Part shown: in pieces, positions 33,997 through 41,355 of the stretch
Layout of the letters: the number at the start of each line of letters is the position of its first letter
Position numbering within the stretch: the first letter of the stretch is position 1
Assembly (NCBI GenBank): GCA_016939365.1
Contig: JAFGHD010000082.1
Span: 1 to 64,000 of the forward strand
DNA length: 64,000 nucleotides
Direction: 5' to 3'
Origin: Bacteroidales bacterium
Lineage (GTDB): Bacteria > Bacteroidota > Bacteroidia > Bacteroidales > JAFGHD01
The notes under the pieces: model-generated
The model's database searches: none
What the model was told of the DNA's origin: nothing
What the model saw: the letters and a program-made list of their open reading frames with translations, nothing else
Position numbers and translations under genes: made by a program

Positions 33997-34335
33997 TTAA
34001 TTCCCCAGCAACTTCTCAATTCGCTCAATATAATCCAGGGAATCGTCAATATAAAACGCCAGGTCGGGTATTACCCTCACCTGTTTACCGATACGAATAC
34101 CCAGTTTGTATCTGATCTCCCTGGTATTGCTTCGTATCAGCTCCATCAGCCCTTCCTTGTCGGGAGTGGAGAACAGACTGAGATATACCCTGGCGACAGA
34201 CATATCCCTCGTGACGTAAACTTTTGTCACCGTGATCATGGCGCCCCCAAAAGCCGATACCCCTTCCTCCTGAAATATCATCCCCAGATCTTTCTGGATC
34301 AGCCGGGCGACTTTTTGCTGCCTTGTTGTTTCCAT
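33997..34335 (-). CDS. rbfA: Ribosome-binding factor A
   Basis: A 112-residue KH-like protein that binds the 30S subunit and assists 16S rRNA 5'-end maturation. The N-terminal helix (RQQKVARLIQKDLGMIFQEE), the strand VTKVYVTRDMSVARVYLSLF, the helix KEGLMELIRSNTREIRYKLGIRIGKQVR and the ending PDLAFYIDDSLDYIERIEKLL follow the family pattern closely. Length is usual for Bacteroidota. The ATG at 34335 lies only four bases beyond the -7 box, so the transcript may begin at or almost at the start codon. Confidence 0.95.
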   Translation of the reverse strand: METTRQQKVARLIQKDLGMIFQEEGVSAFGGAMITVTKVYVTRDMSVARVYLSLFSTPDKEGLMELIRSNTREIRYKLGIRIGKQVRVIPDLAFYIDDSLDYIERIEKLLGN

Positions 34336-34339
34336 GTTG

Positions 34340-34370
34340 CAAAGGTAAGATTATCCTGTGCCCTGCACAA
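34340..34370 (-). promoter_or_regulatory. rbfA promoter with predicted leaderless start
   Basis: On the minus strand TTG (34370-34368), 20 bases, then TACCTTTG (34347-34340), a good match in sequence and spacing. The -7 box ends four bases before the rbfA ATG, so the predicted transcription start coincides with the start codon. Confidence 0.6.
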
Positions 34371-34420
34371 TCATAACAGCATTCTTCCGGAGTAAATACG
34401 CTGAACGGGGCTAAAATTTA

Positions 34421-34428
34421 TATTTTTG
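34421..34428 (+). promoter_or_regulatory. -7 element for the LOG-family operon
   Basis: TATTTTTG matches TAnnTTTG, 34 bases before the GTG at 34463. No -33 TTTG is seen at the expected distance. Confidence 0.45.
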
Positions 34429-34462
34429 TCCTGATCTTACCGGGTTCAAACAACATACGCCT

Positions 34463-35068
34463 GTGAACAGCATCTGTGTCTTTTGCGGATCCAGCCTGGG
34501 AATCGATAAAATATACCGGGAAGAGACGGCCCGTCTGGGGGTGATGCTTGCCTCCTGTGGTGTCACGGTGATATACGGCGGCGGGAAGGTGGGACTGATG
34601 GGGATTCTGGCGGAAAGCATCCTGCACTCCGGCGGCACCTGTATCGGTATCATGCCCCGCGCCATTTCCGATCTTGAGATTGCCCATGACGGGCTCACCC
34701 GTCTGGTGATCGTTGAGTCCATGGCCGAACGAAAGGCATGCATGGCCGAGATGGCAGATGCCTTTATCGCTTTGCCCGGCGGCCTCGGGACACTTGATGA
34801 ACTCGCTGAAATTCTCACGCTCAACCAGCTGCGCATATCGGACAAACCCATCGGACTGCTCAACATCAACGGATATTTCGATCATCTGACGAATTATTTC
34901 GATCATGCAGTGCGGGAGGGGTTCATCCGGGAAGAGCATCACCGCAATCTGATCGTTAGCGCAGACCCGGCGGTTCTGCTTGAAAAATTGCAAACATACC
35001 GCCCGGTGGGGATTGATTCATGGATTGCCGACATCAAGAAAGCCAGTGCCTATTTCCGCGATCTCTAG
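34463..35068 (+). CDS. LOG-family nucleotide 5'-monophosphate phosphoribohydrolase
   Basis: A 201-residue Rossmann-fold protein. Motifs: VFCGSSLG at the N-terminus, IYGGGKVGLMG (phosphate-binding), MAERK (Arg90/Lys91) and PGGLGTLDE (residues 105-113), together diagnostic of the LOG (LONELY GUY) family, often mis-annotated as lysine decarboxylase. LOG enzymes cleave the N-glycosidic bond of (cytokinin) nucleoside monophosphates to the base and ribose-5-phosphate. The bacterial substrate is probably AMP-like, but is not settled from the sequence. The start is a GTG at 34463. It leads a plus-strand run of genes that overlap one another, all possibly one operon. Confidence 0.92.
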   Translation: MNSICVFCGSSLGIDKIYREETARLGVMLASCGVTVIYGGGKVGLMGILAESILHSGGTCIGIMPRAISDLEIAHDGLTRLVIVESMAERKACMAEMADAFIALPGGLGTLDELAEILTLNQLRISDKPIGLLNINGYFDHLTNYFDHAVREGFIREEHHRNLIVSADPAVLLEKLQTYRPVGIDSWIADIKKASAYFRDL

Positions 35069-35096
35069 TCAGAAATATTACCCTAATGATACAGTC

Positions 35097-35405
35097 ATGA
35101 TAGTCACATTAGTTCACGTCCATGTCAGGGAATCCTTTGTCGGGGACTTTATCCGGGAAACCACCCTCAATCATCAGGGATCCGTCAGGGAGAGGGGTAA
35201 TCTCAGGTTTGATGTGATCCGTCAGGTCGATGATCCCACACATTTCATTCTTTACGAGGCTTTCGAATCAGAAGAGGATGCCGCCCGGCATAAACAGGCC
35301 CCTCATTATATGAGATGGCGCGACACCGTGGCCCCCTGGATGGCTGAACCCAGAAAAGGCATTCGTTACGAGGTGGTTTGCCCTGGCAGGGAATCCCGGT
35401 CATGA
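35097..35405 (+). CDS. ABM-domain (antibiotic biosynthesis monooxygenase/LsrG-like) protein
   Basis: A 102-residue dimeric ferredoxin-like alpha-beta-barrel protein: MIVTLVHVHVRESFVGDFIRETTLNHQGSVRERGNLRFDVIRQVDDPTHFILYEAFESEEDAARHKQAPHY is the standard ABM pattern, with the strand LRFDV, the strand FILYEAFE and the helix ending in HK near HYMRWRD. Members include quinol monooxygenases and LsrG. The ATG at 35097 is chosen because it begins at the first beta strand. Its stop overlaps the start of the iron-type alcohol dehydrogenase (ATGA), so the two are translationally coupled and probably act in the same small-molecule pathway. Confidence 0.85.
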   Translation: MIVTLVHVHVRESFVGDFIRETTLNHQGSVRERGNLRFDVIRQVDDPTHFILYEAFESEEDAARHKQAPHYMRWRDTVAPWMAEPRKGIRYEVVCPGRESRS

Positions 35406-36577
35406 CAGGGAGCTTCCATCTGGCTCCGTTTCCCGAGCTTCATTTCGGTGAAGGGTGTTTCAGCAAGACCGCACAAATTGTTGCCGGATTAGGACGGAAC
35501 GTTCTGGTGGTAACCGGAAAGAAGTTCCTGAAAGAAGCCGGCCATCTTAACCGGCTCATCGCCGCTTTCCGGGAGCTGCAGGTCAGGCAGGAAATCCTGT
35601 CAGTCGGCGGTGAACCTTCACCCGAGCTGATCGATCAGGCGGTTGAAGCTGTCAGACAGTATGGGACGGAGGTGGTGGTAGCTGTCGGAGGGGGCAGTGT
35701 TCTGGATGCCGGAAAAGCCATTTCCGCGATGGCAGGACGCGGGGAGTCGGTTCTCGGATATCTGGAGGGAATCGGGTCACATGTCCATGATGGTCGGAAA
35801 CTCCCTTTTGTCGCTATTCCCACTACATCCGGTACAGGAAGTGAGGCCACCAAGAATGCCGTGCTCAGCCGCAGAGGATTAAAGGGATTCAAACGGTCGC
35901 TGCGTCATGACCGTCTGGTGCCTGATGTGGCAATCGTGGATCCCGGGCTCACCCTGACCCTGCCCCCTGAAGTCACCGCTGCCTGTGGAATGGATGCTTT
36001 CACCCAGCTGCTTGAGTCTTATGTCTCGGACCGGGCCACTCCCCTGACAGATGCATTGGCTTTCGAAGGACTCAGGCATGTCAGGGATTCACTGATACCG
36101 GCATTCCAAAATGGCAGGAATGACATCCGGGCCAGATCGGGAATGTCACTGGCTGCTTTCCTTTCCGGGGTCACGCTGGCCAATGCCGGTCTGGGCCTGG
36201 TGCATGGATTCGCCTCCTCGCTGGGCGGACGGTTTGATATCCCTCACGGGGTAGTGTGTGGCACACTGATGGGTGTGACCACCCGGATGAACATCGAATG
36301 GCTTGCAGCCAACGACCCCTCACATCCGGCTCTCGGCAAATATGCCCGCGTCGGAAACCTTTTCTCCGGCAATCCGGAACATGACATCGTATCTTCTGCC
36401 CGTTTTCTGGGCCGGATCATCGAGGAATGGACCTTCAGCCTCGGAATCCCGCGCCTCAGCCGGTTTGGTATCCGGAAGGAAGAGCTCCCGCAGATCGCCC
36501 GGGAAACAGACATGAAGAACAATCCGGTGAAACCCACCATCGAAGTTTTATGCAATATCATGGAAGAAAGGCTCTGA
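35402..36577 (+). CDS. Iron-containing alcohol dehydrogenase family protein
   Basis: A 391-residue group III alcohol dehydrogenase. The NAD(P) domain has VVVAVGGGSVLDAGKA and IPTTSGTGSEAT. The metal site is normally Asp and three His; here Asp198 (GMDAF), His268 (GLVHGF) and His282 (IPHG) are present, but the second ligand position is Gln202 (TQLLES in place of THALE). Related proteins with Gln at this position are known in the family, so the enzyme may bind metal differently or use a different metal. The overlap with the ABM gene before it (four bases) and the P-loop kinase after it (one base) places it firmly in an operon. The substrate is unknown; an aldehyde or alcohol is expected. Confidence 0.9.
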   Translation: MTGSFHLAPFPELHFGEGCFSKTAQIVAGLGRNVLVVTGKKFLKEAGHLNRLIAAFRELQVRQEILSVGGEPSPELIDQAVEAVRQYGTEVVVAVGGGSVLDAGKAISAMAGRGESVLGYLEGIGSHVHDGRKLPFVAIPTTSGTGSEATKNAVLSRRGLKGFKRSLRHDRLVPDVAIVDPGLTLTLPPEVTAACGMDAFTQLLESYVSDRATPLTDALAFEGLRHVRDSLIPAFQNGRNDIRARSGMSLAAFLSGVTLANAGLGLVHGFASSLGGRFDIPHGVVCGTLMGVTTRMNIEWLAANDPSHPALGKYARVGNLFSGNPEHDIVSSARFLGRIIEEWTFSLGIPRLSRFGIRKEELPQIARETDMKNNPVKPTIEVLCNIMEERL

Positions 36578-37158
36578 TGATCAGGATTATAGGCATAACA
36601 GGCACTCTGGGTGCAGGGAAGGGTACCGTGGTGAGCTGCCTGGTCAGGGATTGGGGATACCGTCATTTCTCCGTGCGGGAATTCCTGCTTGAAGAGATCC
36701 GTTTCCGCAGTCTTCCCGAAAACAGGGACAGCATGGTAACGGTAGCCAATGACCTCCGGAAGAGGCACTCCCCTTCCTATATCATCGACTGTCTTTACGA
36801 AAGGGCTGCCGCTCAGTCCGGCCCTTCGGTGATCGAAAGCATCCGTACGCCCGGCGAGGTCACCTCTCTCAGGCAAAAAGGTGCCTTCCTCCTGCTGGCG
36901 GTCGACGCTGATCCGGTGATCCGGTACAGGAGAATCCTACTGAGAAACTCCGAAACCGACCTGGTGACCTTCGAAACTTTTACTCAGAATGAAATCAGGG
37001 AGATGGAATCCCCGGATCCGTTCCGGCAGAACATCAGGAAATGTATTGACATGGCCGATTACCTCATCATGAATAACGGTACGGTTGCCGGGCTGAACCG
37101 AAAAATCGGCGACTGGCTGAAACAACACGCAGATTCAGGTGATGAAAAAAAAAGATGA
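36577..37158 (+). CDS. P-loop nucleoside/nucleotide kinase-like protein
   Basis: A 193-residue P-loop protein with Walker A GTLGAGKGT at residues 9-17, immediately at the N-terminus, as in dephospho-CoA and nucleotide kinases. After it come YRHFSVREFLLEE, a lid-like basic segment (VIRYRRILLRN) and ADYLIMNNGT near the C-terminus, a common ending of the (d)NMP-kinase-like group. It overlaps the alcohol dehydrogenase by one base (TGATG) and the dCMP deaminase by 17 bases. A P-loop kinase-like domain fused to a deoxycytidylate deaminase domain is known in AvcD-type anti-phage proteins; here the two are separate but coupled genes. The phosphorylation substrate is unknown. Confidence 0.85.
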   Translation: MIRIIGITGTLGAGKGTVVSCLVRDWGYRHFSVREFLLEEIRFRSLPENRDSMVTVANDLRKRHSPSYIIDCLYERAAAQSGPSVIESIRTPGEVTSLRQKGAFLLLAVDADPVIRYRRILLRNSETDLVTFETFTQNEIREMESPDPFRQNIRKCIDMADYLIMNNGTVAGLNRKIGDWLKQHADSGDEKKR

Positions 37159-37642
37159 GCAGGGTCACATGCGGCCCAGCTGGGATGAATATTTTATGGA
37201 ACTGGCCGGGGCGGTGTCCCGACGGGCAACCTGTGACCGCGGCAGAAGCGGATGTGTGATCGTCCGCGACAAACAGATACTGGTTACGGGTTATGTGGGT
37301 TCGCCGCGCGGACTGCCCCATTGCGATGATGTCGGGCATCTTCTCAGGAGGGTGATCCATGAGGACGGCAGTGAGAGTATGCATTGCGTTCGCACCGTTC
37401 ATGCAGAACAAAATGCCATCTGTCAGGCCGCACGACTGGGAATTGCACTGGAAGGCAGCACAATCTACTGCCGCATGACTCCCTGCCGGACATGTGCCAT
37501 GCTGATCATCAACTGTGGTATCAAAAGAGTGGTGTGTGAAAAAAAATACCACCAGGGAAAGGAATCGGAGGAGTTGTTCCGCCAGGCCGGAATCTCTCTT
37601 GAGTACTTTTCGGACGAGATACTCGAATACGAAGACCAGTAG
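37142..37642 (+). CDS. dCMP deaminase-family zinc enzyme
   Basis: A 166-residue cytidine-deaminase-fold protein. Zinc and catalytic residues are visible: HAEQNAI (His87, Glu89) and PCRTCAM (Cys115, Cys118). SVSRRATCDRGRSGCVIV near the N-terminus and the insertion GLPHCDDVGHLL with extra Cys and His are typical of dCMP deaminases, which make dUMP for thymidylate synthesis. I start at the ATG at 37142, within the end of the P-loop kinase gene. It is last in the operon; the TSUP gene converges from the other strand after four bases. It could serve housekeeping nucleotide metabolism, or nucleotide depletion with its kinase partner. Confidence 0.92.
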   Translation: MKKKDEQGHMRPSWDEYFMELAGAVSRRATCDRGRSGCVIVRDKQILVTGYVGSPRGLPHCDDVGHLLRRVIHEDGSESMHCVRTVHAEQNAICQAARLGIALEGSTIYCRMTPCRTCAMLIINCGIKRVVCEKKYHQGKESEELFRQAGISLEYFSDEILEYEDQ

Positions 37643-37646
37643 GGGT

Positions 37647-38444
37647 TTATATCCGTGAGTTGCCTGAAAGGCTGATGATCCACCGGCCAATATCCGCCAG
37701 GCCGAAAGCCTGAAGGAATGTCAGGACCACAAATAGTATCATGACCATCATGATCAGTGCCGGCCCATGCCTGACGGAATACCTGGCACCGAGCCATGCG
37801 CCGGCCACCTGGCCGGCAGACAGAACCAGCCCGTACTGCAGATGGACCAGCCCGTTTGCCAGATATATGCTGAGACTCACGGTCACATAGACCAGTACCA
37901 GGAAAACCTTCATGGCATTGGCACGCAGCAGATCGTTACCGGTCAGGAACAACAGGGTGATGATGAGAAAATACCCGATGCCAATGTAGATGAATCCGCC
38001 GTAAAAACCCAGCCCAAGAAAGATGAAAAAACGGGCGACCGGCGTACCTTTCACCACAGCGGGAAGGCCTCCTCCTTTCCACAGTTTCGGGCGGAACAGG
38101 AGTACCAGGGTGACCAGAACCATCACGATGGCCACGATCTTCCCGAACGCTTCATCGTTGATTCTCACCGCTGTCCAGGCACCTGCCATGGATCCTGCCG
38201 TCATGGGCAACGACCATTTCAACCCTGACGGGAAATCGATAAGCTTCCTGCGCCGGTAGACGAGCGTGGAGGTCAGGGTCTGGAATACGGCAGCGATCCG
38301 GTGGGTCCCGTTGGCCATGCCTGCAGGAAGTCCGAGCATCATCAGCAATGAGATCGAGATCACTGTAGCCCCGCCCGCCAGGGTGTTGAAAAAACCGACG
38401 AACAGTCCGGCAACGGACAACGAGATAATCTCAAACCAACTCAT
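37647..38444 (-). CDS. TSUP-family (TauE/SafE) membrane permease, copy 1
   Basis: A 265-residue polytopic protein with about eight membrane helices. The opening VGFFNTLAGGATVISISLLMMLGLPAGMANGTHRIAAVF and the internal second half (FFIFLGLGFYGGFIYIGIGYFLII...LRANAMKVFLVLVYV) are the duplicated TSUP pattern. The family moves sulfite, sulfonates or organic anions; the substrate cannot be deduced. It is clearly paralogous to the next gene upstream (both begin MSW, then GLxVGFxNTLAGG) and lies 73 bases from it, so they are likely a tandem duplication, possibly forming a heterodimer. Confidence 0.9.
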   Translation of the reverse strand: MSWFEIISLSVAGLFVGFFNTLAGGATVISISLLMMLGLPAGMANGTHRIAAVFQTLTSTLVYRRRKLIDFPSGLKWSLPMTAGSMAGAWTAVRINDEAFGKIVAIVMVLVTLVLLFRPKLWKGGGLPAVVKGTPVARFFIFLGLGFYGGFIYIGIGYFLIITLLFLTGNDLLRANAMKVFLVLVYVTVSLSIYLANGLVHLQYGLVLSAGQVAGAWLGARYSVRHGPALIMMVMILFVVLTFLQAFGLADIGRWIISLSGNSRI

Positions 38445-38517
38445 TTCAGGTTTCCGGGATTTTGTGCTTCGGAAGAAAGACGGGGTATATCATATCAGGG
38501 AAGATATTCGGGGAGGA

Positions 38518-39300
38518 TTATTCCAGGACACTCAGCAGGGAAGAGACGTGGATTACTCCGAACATATCAGCGGCAGTCACCAGGATCACCGTGATGATGA
38601 CCCATCTGACAAATCCTGCTCCCCAGCTTACGGCCATCCGGGTTGCGATAAGTGCACCCAGCGTGTTGCCGGTAGCGAGGATCAGGCCGTAAAGGAGGTG
38701 GATCTGTCCGTTCAGCTGAAAAACCAACAGAATGAATGGTGACCATATCAGGATGATGAGCACTTTAATGGCGTTGGCTTTCACCAGGTCATACCCGGCG
38801 CCCAGGACAATACCGGCCAGAAGTGCATAGCCAACACCCATATGAAGGAAGCCGCCGTAAATACCGATCATGAAAAACAGCAGATATTGCCAGAACGTCA
38901 CTTTCCGGTGGGTCAGCCCAGGGACTCCTTTGAGCCAGCGCTGAGGTTTGTAAAGGATCACGCCCGCCATCACGAGCATGACGATCCCGATCGAAATCTC
39001 GATGACCTGCTCGTTCACGTCGACGGCGATGAGGGCTCCGATCACCGATCCGACGGCAGCCGGTATGGCAAGAGCAATCCCCTTCCTGTGATCCAGCACC
39101 TTCTGATGCCGGAAGCTGCCGACCGCGGCGATATTCTGAAACAGGATCGCGATCCGGTTTGTACCGTTGGCCACAGGTGCGGGCAAACCCAGGAACATCA
39201 GAACCGACAGGGAAATGATGGAACCTCCCCCCGCCAGGGTATTGATAAAACCGACGAGCAACCCCGACACCACCAGTGCCGAAACTTCGATCCAGGACAT
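38518..39300 (-). CDS. TSUP-family (TauE/SafE) membrane permease, copy 2
   Basis: A 260-residue paralogue of the adjacent gene: VGFINTLAGGGSIISLSVLMFLGLPAPVANGTNRIAILFQN in the first half and FFMIGIYGGFLHMGVGYALLAG...VKANAIKVLIILIWSPFI in the second. Both halves carry the TSUP signature, and around eight helices are visible. It has no signal peptide. It follows the NhaC-like gene by 27 bases on the same strand, so it is probably co-transcribed. The substrate is likely a sulfur-containing or small organic anion by family, unproven here. Confidence 0.9.
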   Translation of the reverse strand: MSWIEVSALVVSGLLVGFINTLAGGGSIISLSVLMFLGLPAPVANGTNRIAILFQNIAAVGSFRHQKVLDHRKGIALAIPAAVGSVIGALIAVDVNEQVIEISIGIVMLVMAGVILYKPQRWLKGVPGLTHRKVTFWQYLLFFMIGIYGGFLHMGVGYALLAGIVLGAGYDLVKANAIKVLIILIWSPFILLVFQLNGQIHLLYGLILATGNTLGALIATRMAVSWGAGFVRWVIITVILVTAADMFGVIHVSSLLSVLE

Positions 39301-39327
39301 AAGAAGGTGTTGAAAAGACGGGCAAAG

Positions 39328-41328
39328 TTATCTAAAATCCCAGGGGACTCCAATTTCCGTCTTTTTACCGAAAAACCGGATGATCAGAAAGAGTATGACC
39401 ATATTCACCGGGATCAGCAGCAGTGTCGGAACGCCAAAGGCTGCAGGCAGCGATCCGAAGAAGACGGCCACCGAACCCACCGTAAGCGCATAGGGCAACT
39501 GGGTCCTGACATGCTCAATATGGCGGCAGGAACTGGCCAGTGAGCTGAGTATGGTGGTATCTGAAATGGGTGAACAATGATCCCCAAGGACGGAGCCAGC
39601 CAAAACGCACGAAACAACATTGTGAAAAATAGCCATGGAACTGTCATATCCGAGCCCCGATTCCCTGGCGATAAGCCATGAAGAAGGCAGTATCAGCGGG
39701 TAAAGAATAGCCATTGTGCCCCAGGATGACCCGGTGGAGAAGGCCACCAGGGCAGACAAAATGAAAGTGAGGGCCGGGAGCAGGGCCGGTGCCAGATGGA
39801 AATCAATCATGATCCCCGAGATGAAGTCGGCCGTATTCATGTATTTGGTCATCAGTGCGATGGACCAGGCCAAAACGAGTATCAGTACCGCTGTAAGCAT
39901 GGTCCTGAATCCATTCAGCAGACTCTCCACACAACGTTCCAGGTTCATGATACGCTGACTAACGGTCAGGAGTAAAGCTGTGATCAGTCCCGCGAAGGAA
40001 CTCCATAAAAGGGAGCGATATGAATCGGAATGGCCGATGACCAGTGAGAGGTTTTTTGAGAAGGAGAGCCCCGGATCCCATCCCGTTTCCATCAGGCCGG
40101 TATGCGCCAGCCCGGTAATGGTCCCACCCACGATGACCACAACGGGGATCACGGCATTGAACCATCTTCCCCGCTCCGGGCCGTCCCTCCCTGCCTTGCC
40201 TTCATCAACATCAATAGGAATAAACCCGGGTGACGTTATCTGTTTCCTTGCCATTCTTTCGGCGTGAAGCATCGGACCGTAATCACGGCGCATGATCAGC
40301 AATATCACTATGAAGGCAAGGGTCAGCAGGGGATAGAAGGAGTACTGGAGGGAACGGATGAACACATCGTAGGGAGTTTCATCCAGCGCGAGAGTAGTGA
40401 TACCGTCATGGATGTAACTGAGTTCCGCACCGATCCATGTGGTCACAAAGGCCACTGAAGCTACGGGAGCCGCAGTGGAATCAACAATATAACTGAGCTT
40501 CTCCCTGGATATCTTCAGCCGGTCAGTCACAGGTCGCATGGTATTTCCAACAACCAGTGTGTTGGCATAGTCATCAAAAAAAATGGCCACACCCAGCAGC
40601 CAGGTTACCAGCTGACCCGACCGGGGAGACGATGCAAAACGTGACAACAGGTTCACCACTCCCCTCATGCCGCCATTGTCAGAGATCAGATTGACCGTAG
40701 CACCGATCATCATTGAAAAAAGTATGATGGAAAGGTGTGAGGCATCCAAAACGGATTCCGGGATGTAGGTATCAATGGAGGATAAAAAACCGGCAAACAT
40801 CGCACCTGCTATCGTACGGCCCTGGTAGTAGGCAATGGTGGTGGCACCGATGAAGAGGCCGATGACCAGGGCAGTAAAAACCTCCCGTAGAAGAAGTGCG
40901 ATCATGATCGCTACCAGGGGTGGGAGAATGGAAAGCCACAGGGGTATGGGATTCAGATGATGTTGAGAATGAAAGGGGCCCGATGAAATCACGAGCGTCT
41001 CACTGCACGGAAAGGAATAACTGATGGCGAGCATTCCGTGTGTCACCTCCGGGAAATAACTCAGGGAATCATTCAGCCGGATCCGAACCCTCTTCCCTTC
41101 AAGCGCACGCATGATCTCACCATCGGTGATCTGCAGGCGTATCTCTTTTGTGATCCCGCGCATGACAACCCTGGGCAACTCCACCCGAATACCGTAAACG
41201 GGGAGACTTACAGTATCATGGTGCATATCTGGCGTCATCCCGGCAGAATCGCGGCAAATACCTCCTGGAGTGACGATCAGCAGCGCCACAAAAAAAATAA
41301 CGACCCGGATCGTCCTCGTTCCTGTCAT
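39328..41328 (-). CDS. NhaC-like Na+/H+ antiporter with extra exported N-terminal domain
   Basis: A 666-residue protein. Residues 1-25 form a signal-peptide-like segment, followed by about 100 residues (IRVELPRVVMRGITKEIRLQITDGE...MLAISYSFPCSETLVI) that read as a small beta-sandwich on the outer face of the membrane. The antiporter core starts near residue 130 (LSILPPLVAIMIALLLREVFTALVIGLFIGA) with about eleven helices. Its NhaC-type motifs are VAIFFDDYANTLVVGNTMRPVTD, VASVAFVTTWIGAELSY, AFSTGSSWGTMAILYPL and VLGDHCSPISDTTILSS. Ordinary NhaC proteins lack the N-terminal module. The family exchanges Na+ for H+; related members exchange organic substrates. It follows rseP by 27 bases. Confidence 0.88.
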   Translation of the reverse strand: MTGTRTIRVVIFFVALLIVTPGGICRDSAGMTPDMHHDTVSLPVYGIRVELPRVVMRGITKEIRLQITDGEIMRALEGKRVRIRLNDSLSYFPEVTHGMLAISYSFPCSETLVISSGPFHSQHHLNPIPLWLSILPPLVAIMIALLLREVFTALVIGLFIGATTIAYYQGRTIAGAMFAGFLSSIDTYIPESVLDASHLSIILFSMMIGATVNLISDNGGMRGVVNLLSRFASSPRSGQLVTWLLGVAIFFDDYANTLVVGNTMRPVTDRLKISREKLSYIVDSTAAPVASVAFVTTWIGAELSYIHDGITTLALDETPYDVFIRSLQYSFYPLLTLAFIVILLIMRRDYGPMLHAERMARKQITSPGFIPIDVDEGKAGRDGPERGRWFNAVIPVVVIVGGTITGLAHTGLMETGWDPGLSFSKNLSLVIGHSDSYRSLLWSSFAGLITALLLTVSQRIMNLERCVESLLNGFRTMLTAVLILVLAWSIALMTKYMNTADFISGIMIDFHLAPALLPALTFILSALVAFSTGSSWGTMAILYPLILPSSWLIARESGLGYDSSMAIFHNVVSCVLAGSVLGDHCSPISDTTILSSLASSCRHIEHVRTQLPYALTVGSVAVFFGSLPAAFGVPTLLLIPVNMVILFLIIRFFGKKTEIGVPWDFR

Positions 41329-41355
41329 GAAGCGGTCTGATCCCTGCCCCGGGGA

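Noticed and set aside
35402..36577. Earlier GTG/TTG-type start of the alcohol dehydrogenase at 35378
   Set aside because: The ATG at 35402 gives the usual four-base overlap with the previous stop codon and matches the family N-terminus.
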